From NCBI GenBank assembly GCA_945862065.1, contig CAMAWT010000012.1:15021-79020 (forward strand): 64,000 nucleotides of DNA. Reading direction: 5' to 3'. This stretch comes from Flavobacterium psychrophilum (GTDB taxonomy: Bacteria > Bacteroidota > Bacteroidia > Flavobacteriales > Flavobacteriaceae). The notes below the pieces were generated by a model. The model had not been told where the DNA came from. It did no database searches and was given only the letters and a program-made list of their open reading frames with translations. The position numbers were made by a program, and so were the translations under genes. The stretch's first letter is position 1. Each line of letters begins with the position of its first letter. Shown here in pieces: positions 27,303 to 35,629 of the stretch.

Positions 27303-27971
27303 TTATAAAAAATAAGCCAATATCATTCCGAACAATATCATCGAAACTTTGGCAATATTAAACTTGTGTCCCTCACTACTTTCAAAAATTATAGTCGATG
27401 AAATATGAAACAAAATACCAATAACAATGGCTGTTAGCTCCTGATAATAATGGTTTACAAACGAAACTCTTTCAGAAAAAAAGGTGCCCAATGGCGTCAT
27501 GATTGCAAAAGTAAGCATGAACAAAAACAATGCTGTTTTATGTAACTCGGCTTGCAAGAAAAAAGTAGTTAATATCACCGCTATTGGCAAATGATGAATG
27601 GCAATTCCGATGGCTAAATCATGATGATGAGCTACAGGGAAACCTTCTAAAAAGGCATGCAAACATAAACTAATAAACAGCAGCCAAGGCATTTTTGCAA
27701 TTTTGTCATGACCATGCACATGGCCGTGTTCTGCTCCTTTTGAAAAAAATTCCAAGATGATTTGAAATAAAATTCCAACCATTATAAAAACACCAATCGA
27801 CGACTTTTCAATTTTATATACCTCTGGCAACAAGTGCATTACCGTTAACGATAACAAAAAAGAACCGCTAAAAGCTAACAAGAGTTTTAAGCTTTTTTTT
27901 GAATTAGGTTTCACAAACAAGGCAAGACCATAACCCAAAAGTACCGATATCAAAGGTAAAAGGTAATTCAT
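27303..27971 (-). CDS. ZIP-family metal transporter
   Basis: 222 aa with about seven helices. A His-rich loop 'GAEHGHVHGHDK' (about residues 81-92) lies between helices 3 and 4. The metal-binding helices contain 'LCLHAFLEGFPV' and 'AIAIHHLPIAVIL' (H-x-x-P). Imports Zn2+ or related ions. Its ATG overlaps the methyltransferase stop by 1 nt (TAATG). Confidence 0.92.
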   Translation of the reverse strand: MNYLLPLISVLLGYGLALFVKPNSKKSLKLLLAFSGSFLLSLTVMHLLPEVYKIEKSSIGVFIMVGILFQIILEFFSKGAEHGHVHGHDKIAKMPWLLFISLCLHAFLEGFPVAHHHDLAIGIAIHHLPIAVILTTFFLQAELHKTALFLFMLTFAIMTPLGTFFSERVSFVNHYYQELTAIVIGILFHISSTIIFESSEGHKFNIAKVSMILFGMILAYFL

Positions 27972-28714
27972 TATTTAAAAATCATGATTAATCGTTCGCT
28001 ATCCTTTTTATGAAATTTCTTTAATTTGTAATCTCCAAAAATATCCAATAAATCAATACCTGCTTCTTGCATCATTGTTTGAAAATTTTCTAAAGTCAGC
28101 GCCCGAACTTTCTCCTCAAAATGAAACGACTGCCCTTTATCTTCAAAATTAATTTCTTTAATAATGTAACCGTCTTTTTCAAATCGCTTAATGTTAAAAT
28201 CAATTCCATCAACCGTTTTTACTTCATTCGGAACCAAATTTTCAAGTACCTGATACACATTCATAAAATCAATTACCGCAAAACCATATTCTGACAAGCT
28301 ATTTTTTATAGCCATCAAGGTCTTTAAATTATCCGATTCATGCTCAAAATATCCAAAACTTGTAAACAAATTAAAGATGGCGTCAAACTTCACATCAAAG
28401 CTTTCACGCATATCGTGCACCACAAAATGAAGTCCATTATTCTCGTTTTTCTTAGCCTCATCAATACTATTTTCACTCAAATCGGCACCCACAACATCAT
28501 ATCCCAACTGATTCAAATAAATAGCGTGTCTTCCCTTGCCACAAGCCAAATCCAATACTTTTGCTTGGCTTGGCAAATTCAAATACTGCGTCAAATTATC
28601 CATAAAAAGCTGGGCTTCTCTATAATTGCGGTCTTTGTATAAAATATGATAATAAGTGGTATCAAACCAAGAGGCAAACCAACTTTCGGATTTCTGATTT
28701 TCTGTAACAAACAT
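27971..28714 (-). CDS. SAM-dependent methyltransferase (class I)
   Basis: 247 aa. SAM-binding motif VLDLACGKGRHAIYLNQLGYDVVGADLS, then 'FVVHDMRESFDVKFDAIFNLFTSFGYF', typical of small-molecule class I enzymes (Methyltransf_25 type). Substrate unknown. First gene of the run methyltransferase-ZIP-murQ-DUF6095-lipoprotein-terC. A TTG-N21-TAAATTTG promoter lies upstream. Confidence 0.88.
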   Translation of the reverse strand: MFVTENQKSESWFASWFDTTYYHILYKDRNYREAQLFMDNLTQYLNLPSQAKVLDLACGKGRHAIYLNQLGYDVVGADLSENSIDEAKKNENNGLHFVVHDMRESFDVKFDAIFNLFTSFGYFEHESDNLKTLMAIKNSLSEYGFAVIDFMNVYQVLENLVPNEVKTVDGIDFNIKRFEKDGYIIKEINFEDKGQSFHFEEKVRALTLENFQTMMQEAGIDLLDIFGDYKLKKFHKKDSERLIMIFK

Positions 28715-28727
28715 TTATTATGGTAAA

Positions 28728-28775
28728 TTGAATTCTAATCCTGCAAATTTAATGTATTTTTGCACTAAATAACAA
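28728..28775. promoter_or_regulatory. Overlapping divergent promoters (methyltransferase run and THUMP methyltransferase)
   Basis: Minus strand: TTG (28775-28773), 21-bp spacer, TAAATTTG (28751-28744). Plus strand: TATTTTTG at 28755-28762, with TTG at 28728-28730. The two -7 boxes are only 3 bp apart, so the two directions may compete for RNA polymerase. Confidence 0.55.
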
Positions 28776-28782
28776 CGTTTTC

Positions 28783-28893
28783 TTTTTATTGAAGCAAATG
28801 GCTTGGGATTTATTTATAATGGTCATTCCCGCTTTCGCCTTTATCTCCCTCGCCCTTCGGGACTTCGGGAGGATATCGGCTCTATCGGGGCTA
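28783..28893 (+). repeat. Variable-stem hairpin repeat, copy 5 (in the leader of the THUMP methyltransferase gene)
   Basis: Left tail GAAGCAAATGGCTTGGG from 28791, shared with copies 8 and 11. The core is 28828-28893: CGCCTTTATCT, stem CTCCC / GGGAG with inner CCC-TTC-GGG, then GAGGATATCGGCTCTATC. It lies between the plus-strand promoter at 28755 and ATG 28934, so it should be transcribed in the mRNA leader. Confidence 0.8.
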
Positions 28894-28933
28894 ATTTATA
28901 AACCATTTTTTTATCTATATTGAAAAAAACAAA

Positions 28934-30100
28934 ATGAACGAAAATTTTAAAATGATTGCCAAAACCTTCTTTGGTTTTGAAGAAATATTAGCCAAAGAAT
29001 TACAACAATTGGGCGCACAAGAAGTAGAACAAGGCACAAGAATGGTTAGTTTTAAAGGAGATAAAGGCTTTATGTACAAGGCAAACTTATCGTTGAGAAC
29101 AGCATTAAAAATCTTAAAACCTATTTATTATTTCAGAGCTAACAACGATGCCAATCTTTACAAAGGAATTCAAAGCATGGATTGGTCAAAATACCTTAAT
29201 TCAAATCAAACTTTTGTAATTGACACCACCATTCATTCAGACAATTTCAAACATTCACAATTTGTATCACAAAAATGCAAAGATGCCATTGTTGATCAAT
29301 TTAGAGAACGAACTGGGCAACGACCTAGCGTAGATAAAGACTTTCCAGACCTTCGCATCAATATTCATATAGACAAAGACCAATGTTCTGTAGCGCTAGA
29401 TACTTCCGGAAATTCACTACATCAACGTGGTTACAAAACAGCAACTAATATAGCTCCAATCAACGAAGTTCTTGCTGCCGGAATGTTACTCTTATCTGGT
29501 TGGGAAGGCAAAAGTGATTTTATGGATCCCATGTGCGGATCGGGAACCATCCTTGCAGAAGCTGCGATGATTGCGTGTAATATTCCTGCCAACATCAACA
29601 GAAAAGAATTTGCATTCGAAAAATGGAACGACTGGGAAAACGATTTATTTGACCAAATTATTGATGCTTTAATGAAACGAACCCGCGAATTTCATCATAC
29701 TATAAAAGGGTTTGACAAAGCACCAAGCGCTGTCGAAAAAGCCAAAGCAAACATCAAAAATGCCAACCTAGAAGACTATGTAACGATTGAATTAGCCAAT
29801 TTTTTTGAAAGTAAAAAAGAAAACCAAGGGCCGTTGCACGTTGTGTTTAATCCGCCTTATGGCGAACGTTTGGATATTGAAATGGAGCGTTTTTACAGGG
29901 AATTGGGCGATACTTTAAAATTGAATTATCCAAACACAAACGCGTGGTTTATTACCGCCAATTTGGAAGCCCTGAAATTTGTGGGTTTAAAACCTTCTAG
30001 AAAAATAAAATTATTCAACGGAAGTTTGGAAGCTCGTTTTGTAAAATATGAAATGTATGAAGGAAGCAAACGAACTAAATTTCAGCAAAAAGAAGAATAA
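28934..30100 (+). CDS. THUMP-domain class I RNA methyltransferase (RlmL N-half / YpsC-like)
   Basis: 388 aa. N-terminal ferredoxin-like and THUMP domain (about 1-160, 'KMIAKTFFGFEEILAKELQQLGAQEVEQG'). The methyltransferase domain has 'DPMCGSGTILAEAAMIA' and the catalytic VFNPPYGERL, the N-P-P-Y of N2-guanine methylases. It matches the first half of E. coli RlmL (23S rRNA m2G2445) and the stand-alone B. subtilis YpsC; the RlmK half is absent. Expected target: 23S rRNA. Confidence 0.93.
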   Translation: MNENFKMIAKTFFGFEEILAKELQQLGAQEVEQGTRMVSFKGDKGFMYKANLSLRTALKILKPIYYFRANNDANLYKGIQSMDWSKYLNSNQTFVIDTTIHSDNFKHSQFVSQKCKDAIVDQFRERTGQRPSVDKDFPDLRINIHIDKDQCSVALDTSGNSLHQRGYKTATNIAPINEVLAAGMLLLSGWEGKSDFMDPMCGSGTILAEAAMIACNIPANINRKEFAFEKWNDWENDLFDQIIDALMKRTREFHHTIKGFDKAPSAVEKAKANIKNANLEDYVTIELANFFESKKENQGPLHVVFNPPYGERLDIEMERFYRELGDTLKLNYPNTNAWFITANLEALKFVGLKPSRKIKLFNGSLEARFVKYEMYEGSKRTKFQQKEE

Positions 30101-30103
30101 ATA

Positions 30104-30136
30104 AAAAAAACTACTTAAATAAAGTAGTTTTTTTTG
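30104..30136. terminator. Bidirectional terminator between the THUMP methyltransferase and ferredoxin genes
   Basis: AAAAAAACTACTT (30104-30116) pairs with AAGTAGTTTTTTT (30122-30134). Confidence 0.85.
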
Positions 30137-30137
30137 A

Positions 30138-30488
30138 TTACACATTATGCAAAAAGGCTTGCCTGTTCAACAAGGTTTCTTCGCTTTCAACATGATTATC
30201 ATCTGGTATACAACAATCTACAGGGCATACGGCTGCACATTGTGGCTCTTCGTGAAAACCTTTACACTCTGTGCATTTACCAGGTACAATGTAATAAACA
30301 TCATCTGAAATTGGCGTTTGAGCTGCATCAGAATCTACTTCCGATCCATCAGGAAGTATAATTTTACCTTTTAATTTTGTTCCGTCTTTATAACGCCAAT
30401 CATCAGCCCCTTCATAAATAGCCGTATTCGGACATTCAGGTTCACAAGCCCCACAATTGATACATTCGTCTGTTATAATTATTGCCAT
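30138..30488 (-). CDS. 2[4Fe-4S] ferredoxin
   Basis: 116 aa. The first cluster motif is C9-x2-C12-x2-C15-x3-C19-P. The second is C72-x2-C75-x8-C84-x3-C88-P, with the longer x8 loop of Alvin-type ferredoxins. An insert of about 50 residues separates the two. A low-potential electron carrier in the cytoplasm. It is divergent from an acyl-CoA reductase gene, a pairing that suggests a shared reaction or shared control (inference). Confidence 0.93.
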   Translation of the reverse strand: MAIIITDECINCGACEPECPNTAIYEGADDWRYKDGTKLKGKIILPDGSEVDSDAAQTPISDDVYYIVPGKCTECKGFHEEPQCAAVCPVDCCIPDDNHVESEETLLNRQAFLHNV

Positions 30489-30576
30489 TTTGTTTTATAT
30501 ATTTAAAGTTAACGAGTTATACATTTAAAATTAAATAACTTTTTTAACTTTTGGCTAATGCCTATTTACTTTTACT

Positions 30577-30584
30577 TATTTTTG
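30577..30584 (+). promoter_or_regulatory. Promoter -7 box of the acyl-CoA reductase gene
   Basis: TATTTTTG, about 41 bp before ATG 30626. Confidence 0.5.
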
Positions 30585-30625
30585 TGCAAAATTACAATCA
30601 AATCTTGTCATAAACAAATAAACAA

Positions 30626-31684
30626 ATGTTACAAAACGATAAAATAAATTGTTTTACAGAACTTGGAAAATTTTTAAGCCAATTTTCTGAAAAAGAAAAC
30701 CATATAAACCCTTCTGTTTTAAACAATGATTTGTTTTTTAATGACTTTGTTTCCTTAATTGAACTGTCTCAATCTCACAATGGTTGGTTTACACCTGAAC
30801 AAGTTTATTTTTCAATACAATCTTGGAGCCAGGCGCTTACAGATGAAAATTTACACCAATGGTTACATCCTTATAATTTTTATAAAGTGCAACCCAAAAC
30901 AGTAGGTTTAATTTTAGCGGGTAATATTCCGTTAGTCGGCTTTCACGATTTTTTGAGTGTGATCATTTCTGGACATAATGTATTGGTAAAAACATCATCA
31001 AACGATCAAAAACTACTGCCTTTTTTAGCAAAATATTTAATTTCTGTAAATCCTGAAATGGAGAATTTTATCACTTTTACAGAGGGTAAACTAGAAAATT
31101 TTGACGCCGTTATTGCCACAGGAAGTAACAATACAGCCCGCTATTTTGAATATTACTTCAAAGACAAGCCGAGCATTATAAGAAAAAACAGGAATTCGGT
31201 TGCTGTTTTAGATGGCAATGAAACTCAAGAACAATTAGTTGCATTAGGTGAAGATATTTTCAGGTATTTTGGATTAGGATGCAGAAATGTATCAAAACTT
31301 TTTGTGCCAAAAGATTATAATTTCGATGCTTTTTTTAATGCTATATTTGCTTACAAAGATGTTATCTACTATGAAAAATATGCTAATAATTACGATTACA
31401 ACAAAGCTGTATTTTTAATGAGTAATTTTAAATTATTAGATAATGAATTCATCACTTTAAAAGAAGATTCAAGCTACTCCTCGCCTATTTCGTCCTTGTT
31501 TTACGAATATTACGAATCTATAGAAACCATAGAGGCAAGACTAAAAAACGATGCAGATCAAATTCAATGCATAGTTTCGAATGATATTTTGTCAAATTCT
31601 ATTCCGTTTGGAAAAACCCAATTACCAAATCTTTGGGATTATGCCGATAATGTTGATACGCTATCATTTTTATCTACCATTTAA
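30626..31684 (+). CDS. LuxC-like acyl-CoA reductase
   Basis: 352 aa. It belongs to the LuxC / acyl-CoA reductase family of the aldehyde-dehydrogenase fold: 'GLILAGNIPLVGFHDFLSVIISGHNVLVKTSSND' at about 94-127, a nucleotide-binding 'IATGSNNTARYFEYYF', and the catalytic cysteine in FGLGCRNVSKLF (Cys219). These enzymes reduce acyl-CoA to aldehyde with NADPH. No luciferase genes are present. Possible role: aldehyde or alcohol for lipid synthesis. Upstream of serC on the same strand. Confidence 0.87.
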   Translation: MLQNDKINCFTELGKFLSQFSEKENHINPSVLNNDLFFNDFVSLIELSQSHNGWFTPEQVYFSIQSWSQALTDENLHQWLHPYNFYKVQPKTVGLILAGNIPLVGFHDFLSVIISGHNVLVKTSSNDQKLLPFLAKYLISVNPEMENFITFTEGKLENFDAVIATGSNNTARYFEYYFKDKPSIIRKNRNSVAVLDGNETQEQLVALGEDIFRYFGLGCRNVSKLFVPKDYNFDAFFNAIFAYKDVIYYEKYANNYDYNKAVFLMSNFKLLDNEFITLKEDSSYSSPISSLFYEYYESIETIEARLKNDADQIQCIVSNDILSNSIPFGKTQLPNLWDYADNVDTLSFLSTI

Positions 31685-31813
31685 TTGACAAATCCGCAAT
31701 TATTCTAAACACCTATAACGTTTTCGTTAAAAAGACATCCTAATTATTGCATTTTAATTAGTCCTTCTTTTTGAATGATTTCCGAGATTTGCATTCTAAT
31801 TTATGATATTACC

Positions 31814-32884
31814 ATGAAAAAACACAATTACAGCGCAGGACCATGTATTCTTCCTCAAGAAGTCTTCGAAAAATCGGCGAAAGCCATTTTAAACTTTAAT
31901 GATTCGGGTTTATCATTGTTAGAAATGTCACATAGAAGTAACGATTTTGTTGATATAATGGAAGAAGCTAGAGCGCTAGTTTTGGAACTTTTAGGACTTG
32001 AAGGAAAAGGATATCAAGCATTATTTTTGGCAGGTGGTGCAAGTTTGGAATTTTTAATGGTGCCTTATAATTTGATGAAACTAGACGGAAAAGCTGCTTA
32101 TCTCGACACAGGTACTTGGGCAAATAATGCTATAAAAGAAGCGCAATTATTTGGAACAACAGAAGTAGTTGCCTCTTCAAAAAAAGCCAATTATAATTTT
32201 ATTCCAAAAGAATATTCTATTTCTCCTGATGCTTCTTATTTTCATTGCACCAGCAACAATACCATTTTTGGAACACAAATGAAATCATTTCCAGAAACGA
32301 ACATTCCTGTAGTATGCGATATGAGTTCGGATATTTTTTCAAAAGTATTGGATTTTTCAAAGTTTGATTTAATATACGCCGGCGCTCAAAAAAATATGGG
32401 GCCAGCAGGAACTACATTGATTGTTGTAAAAGAAGAAATTTTAGGTAAATCGGGACGAATAATTCCAAGTATGCTTGATTATGAAAAACACATCAAAGCA
32501 GAAAGCATGTACAATACGCCACCCGTTTTCCCTATTTATGCCTCTTTATTAACCTTGCAATGGCTGAAAAACCTTGGCGGAATTGCTGCCATTGAAAAAA
32601 TTAATGAAGCAAAAGCTACTTTATTGTATAATGAAATTGATAGAAATCCATTATTTAAAGGATCTGCTGCTATTGAAGACAGAAGTATTATGAATGCGAC
32701 TTTCTTATTAAATGATGAAACCCACGCTCCAGTTTTTGACAAAATGTGGAAAGAAGCTGGTATTTCTGGTTTACCAGGACATCGCTCGGTGGGTGGTTAC
32801 AGAGCTTCCATGTACAACGCTTTACCAATTGAAAGTGTTCAAGTATTGGTTGATGTGATGCAGGCTTTGGAGAAGGCAGTTTAA
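31814..32884 (+). CDS. serC: Phosphoserine aminotransferase
   Basis: 356 aa from ATG 31814 (MKKHNYSAGPCILPQ, the normal SerC start); the longer in-frame start at 31775 is rejected because it adds 13 non-conserved residues. PLP lysine is in YAGAQKNMGPAG (Lys193). Other motifs: 'SLLEMSHRSNDF' and 'GLPGHRSVGGYRASMYNA'. Makes 3-phosphoserine from 3-phosphohydroxypyruvate and glutamate. Followed 65 bp later by serA, giving a serine-synthesis pair; no serB nearby. Confidence 0.97.
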   Translation: MKKHNYSAGPCILPQEVFEKSAKAILNFNDSGLSLLEMSHRSNDFVDIMEEARALVLELLGLEGKGYQALFLAGGASLEFLMVPYNLMKLDGKAAYLDTGTWANNAIKEAQLFGTTEVVASSKKANYNFIPKEYSISPDASYFHCTSNNTIFGTQMKSFPETNIPVVCDMSSDIFSKVLDFSKFDLIYAGAQKNMGPAGTTLIVVKEEILGKSGRIIPSMLDYEKHIKAESMYNTPPVFPIYASLLTLQWLKNLGGIAAIEKINEAKATLLYNEIDRNPLFKGSAAIEDRSIMNATFLLNDETHAPVFDKMWKEAGISGLPGHRSVGGYRASMYNALPIESVQVLVDVMQALEKAV

Positions 32885-32949
32885 AATTAAAATAATAATC
32901 CAGATTGAATTATTTATTCTTTAAATTTTTCAATAATTAAAAATAAAAA

Positions 32950-33900
32950 ATGAAAGTATTAGCAAACGATGGAATATCAGATAGTGGAATTAAAGCTTTA
33001 GAACTTGGCGGATTTGAAGTAATTACCACCAAAGTAGCACAAGAGCAAGTTGCCAATTATATCAATGCAAATAACGTAAAAGTACTCTTGGTTCGTAGCG
33101 CAACAAAAGTTAGAAAAGACATTATTGATGCGTGCCCGGGACTACAAATTATTGGTCGAGGTGGTGTTGGAATGGATAACATTGATGTAGATTATGCTCG
33201 TGAAAACGGCAAGCATGTCATCAATACGCCAGGTGCATCCTCTGAAAGTGTGGCCGAACTGGTTTTTTCACACCTTTTTAGCGGTGTTCGCTTTTTGCAT
33301 GATTCAAACAGAAACATGCCTTTGGAAGGCGATACTAATTTTGAAGGTCTCAAAAAAGCGTATGCAAACGGAATTGAATTAAGAGGAAAAACAATCGGAA
33401 TCATTGGTTTTGGTAGAATTGGTCAAGCGGTGGCAAAAATGGCTTTGGGTCTTGGCATGAAAGTAATTGCTGCAGATACTTTCATAGAAAAAGCAACCAT
33501 TAAAGTCGATTTTTTTACAGGTGATTCAATAAGTATTGACATATCCACCCAACCTTTTGAAGAAGTTATAGCGCAATCAGATTTTATTTCGCTTCACGTA
33601 CCTGCTCAAAAAGAATATGTAATTGGTGCTGCAGAATTTGCAAAAATGAAAGACGGCGTAGGTATTGTAAATGCTTCTCGCGGAGGCGTTATTGATGAAG
33701 TTGCTTTGCTAGATGCATTGGATTCTAAAAAAGTATTATTTGCCGGATTGGATGTTTTTGAAAACGAACCCACTCCAGAAATAAAAATATTAATGCACCC
33801 ATATATTTCGTTGACACCTCACATTGGTGCAGCAACTTTGGAAGCCCAAGACAGAATTGGAACCGAGTTGGCAGATCAAATTAGTGCCCTTTTGAAATAA
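32950..33900 (+). CDS. serA: D-3-phosphoglycerate dehydrogenase (short form)
   Basis: 316 aa, so it lacks the C-terminal ACT regulatory domain of E. coli SerA and is unlikely to be serine-inhibited through that domain. NAD motif 'GIIGFGRIGQAVA', catalytic Arg in 'VNASRGGVIDE', Glu in 'DVFENEPTP', and His in 'LTPHIGAATLEAQ'. First step of serine synthesis. Co-directional with serC and closed by a terminator. Confidence 0.95.
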   Translation: MKVLANDGISDSGIKALELGGFEVITTKVAQEQVANYINANNVKVLLVRSATKVRKDIIDACPGLQIIGRGGVGMDNIDVDYARENGKHVINTPGASSESVAELVFSHLFSGVRFLHDSNRNMPLEGDTNFEGLKKAYANGIELRGKTIGIIGFGRIGQAVAKMALGLGMKVIAADTFIEKATIKVDFFTGDSISIDISTQPFEEVIAQSDFISLHVPAQKEYVIGAAEFAKMKDGVGIVNASRGGVIDEVALLDALDSKKVLFAGLDVFENEPTPEIKILMHPYISLTPHIGAATLEAQDRIGTELADQISALLK

Positions 33901-33918
33901 TTAATTTTGAATATATCA

Positions 33919-33957
33919 TTAAAAATTCCGAAGATAGAAACTTCGGAATTTTTTTTG
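33919..33957 (+). terminator. Terminator after serA
   Basis: AAAAATTCCGAAG (33921-33933) pairs with CTTCGGAATTTTT (33941-33953), followed by T-run. Confidence 0.9.
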
Positions 33958-33987
33958 CTTTTATAGGTTATTATTGTTCAAATAAAT

Positions 33988-33995
33988 TATTTTTG
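33988..33995 (+). promoter_or_regulatory. Promoter -7 box of the DUF6787-like gene
   Basis: TATTTTTG, 16 bp before ATG 34012. Confidence 0.5.
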
Positions 33996-34011
33996 TAGTT
34001 TTACTAAAATA

Positions 34012-34332
34012 ATGGAGAAATTAAAAAAACGTTGGGGCATTACAAAAAATTGGCAATTTTATGTCATTTTTGCTGTTTTTGCCATAACCGGTTCAGCCTC
34101 CGCATTTTTATCAAAACCCGTAACCAATTACATCGGAATAACAAAAGAATACGTTGGTTTTTGGTACCTTCCCATCCGATTAATCATCCTCTTCCCTATT
34201 TATCAAGTACTTTTGGTATTAATTGGCTACTTATTTGGTCAATTTACCTTTTTTTGGACATTCGAAAAAAAGATGTTAAAAGCAATGAAACTTGGTTTTA
34301 TAGCCGATTTTTTCGAAAAAAAAACAAAATAA
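34012..34332 (+). CDS. Small membrane protein, DUF6787-like
   Basis: 106 aa with two helices (about 16-34 and 55-80) and a basic C-terminal end. The opening 'KLKKRWGITKNWQFYVIFAVFAITGSASAFLSKP' is a pattern I associate with the flavobacterial DUF6787 family; the name is from memory and not certain. Own promoter. A hairpin repeat lies directly behind it. Confidence 0.7.
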   Translation: MEKLKKRWGITKNWQFYVIFAVFAITGSASAFLSKPVTNYIGITKEYVGFWYLPIRLIILFPIYQVLLVLIGYLFGQFTFFWTFEKKMLKAMKLGFIADFFEKKTK

Positions 34333-34340
34333 TTGTACGA

Positions 34341-34480
34341 TTTTTTAGAAGCACACAACCACTTTTCAGTTGAAACCAAGTCCCGCTTTCGCCTTTATCT
34401 CCTTCGCCCTACGGGACTTCAGGAGGATATCGGCTCTATCGGGGCTTAAATAGACCAATTATTTTTCAGATGAAGTTTTT
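34341..34480 (+). repeat. Variable-stem hairpin repeat, copy 6 (left border of the accessory islet)
   Basis: Left module TTTTTTAGAAGCACACAA (34341-34358). The core is 34381-34446, with stem CTCCT (34399-34403) / AGGAG (34421-34425) and inner CCC-TAC-GGG. A TTTTTCAGATGAAG tail follows, as in copy 10. Opposite orientation to copy 7 at the other end of the islet. Confidence 0.8.
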
Positions 34481-34542
34481 TTAAGTTGCAATGTAATAGA
34501 GTTACAAAGTCATATAACAAAATCAAAAAACATACAAAAAAA

Positions 34543-34580
34543 ACCCTTTCAGAATCACAAATTTGAAAGATTTTTTTTTA
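34543..34580. terminator. Weak terminator-like stem in the islet border
   Basis: CTTTCA (34546-34551) pairs with TGAAAG (34564-34569), followed by a long T-run. The stem is short, so function is uncertain. Confidence 0.4.
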
Positions 34581-34619
34581 AAATTTTAATTGATATTTTA
34601 TTTTACTGTTACTTTTGTT

Positions 34620-34735
34620 ACACCGAAGGATTTGTTCATTAGGCGGCGAATTTAATAGGTTCTATTAAACCCGATTTTGAATGATCAACTTTCAGTCGCA
34701 ACGAAACTCTAGCTGTTAACCACAGTTTTTTTTAA
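34620..34735. repeat. Cassette-like spacer downstream of the orphan gene
   Basis: Non-coding, with a locally higher GC content. It contains GGCGGCGAATTTAATAGG and, at its end, CTAGCTGTTAACCAC. A GTTAAC of the same style (CTAGAGTTAACG) occurs in the spacer at 35497-35560 on the other side of the orphan gene. Spacers of this look are common around small orphan genes in flavobacteria (from memory). Confidence 0.35.
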
Positions 34736-34750
34736 AAAATTAATGTCTTA

Positions 34751-35464
34751 TTAATAATATTTTACAGATTTCAAGATTGTTGTTTCATTCAGTTTCGTAA
34801 TTATCTCCACTCCGTAGTTATTATTTGTAAAAATAGCATCCGGCATTATTTTAGAATCTAAATTAATGTTAAGCAAAACTACGTTAGAAAATTCTAAATT
34901 ATTTACCACTTCTTTGTATCTTCCAATTAACTGATTTTCCATGATAATATTTTTAGCTTTTTCATTTATTGTGAAAGTGTAACTTACACCAGGATAGTTC
35001 AAATGAATTTTGTCTTTTGAGAACTTTATAACTATTTTATAAAAAAAGTTTGAATAAGGTTGTTTCAAAATATTTTTAAAGATTTTTTTTGTCAATTCGT
35101 CATTTCTTTCAACTTTAAAATGTGTTTCGTTCTTTTCCACATCATATTCGCCTATAAACTTTTGATTTGTATGATATAAAATCGCACAAAGTTTTTTTAT
35201 ATTTGATTCATTTAAATTTTTTAAAGGAATAAAAGAATTGTAATTTTCATTCTCCATTAACTTATTTACAGTCGTGAATTTAATTTCTGGGAAGTCTAAC
35301 TTTATTAATAAACTATCGGCGTAAATTCCATCTTGATCAATGAAATAATTTGACTTTGTTTCGTAGACAAAATTAATTTTTTTAAAATTAATTGGTTTTT
35401 CTTCAATCTGAGAAAACATTTCGAATGTAACCAAAACACAGCAAAATATAAGTGTTTTATTCAT
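34751..35464 (-). CDS. Exported protein of unknown function (orphan)
   Basis: 237 aa. Signal peptide MNKTLIFCCVLVTFEMFS, then Q-I-E-E as likely cleavage region. The mature part is Lys/Asn/Ile-rich, with no cysteine pair or recognisable domain. AT content is higher than in the surrounding core genes. It lies with the TPR lipoprotein gene in an islet bordered by inverted hairpin repeats, so probably acquired (inference). Confidence 0.7.
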   Translation of the reverse strand: MNKTLIFCCVLVTFEMFSQIEEKPINFKKINFVYETKSNYFIDQDGIYADSLLIKLDFPEIKFTTVNKLMENENYNSFIPLKNLNESNIKKLCAILYHTNQKFIGEYDVEKNETHFKVERNDELTKKIFKNILKQPYSNFFYKIVIKFSKDKIHLNYPGVSYTFTINEKAKNIIMENQLIGRYKEVVNNLEFSNVVLLNINLDSKIMPDAIFTNNNYGVEIITKLNETTILKSVKYY

Positions 35465-35494
35465 TTTTTAATTATTTACGTTTTTTTCAATAAA

Positions 35495-35600
35495 ACTAGA
35501 GTTAACGTTTTCAGGCTTTGCGAGGTTGCGGACTTCGGTACCGATTATTTTCTGTTAAAGATAAAAATTCTTTCGAAACGTTAATTCCACTAAATTCCAG
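35495..35600. repeat. Cassette-like spacer upstream of the orphan gene
   Basis: Contains CTAGAGTTAACG, then TGCGAGGTTGCGGACTTCGG, and TTTTCTGTTAAAGATAAA. Non-coding and GC-richer than the orphan genes on each side. Paired by GTTAAC with the spacer at 34620-34735. I remember similar text in other flavobacterial accessory regions but cannot verify it here. Confidence 0.35.
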
Positions 35601-35629
35601 CTATATAAAAACAGCTTTAGTATGCTGTG

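Noticed and set aside
28828..28893. Repeat core read as a peptide (PAFAFISLALRDFG-like)
   Set aside because: The frame is open through the core in several copies, but copies differ at stem positions in pairs, as for a structure, and no start site or longer frame is shared.
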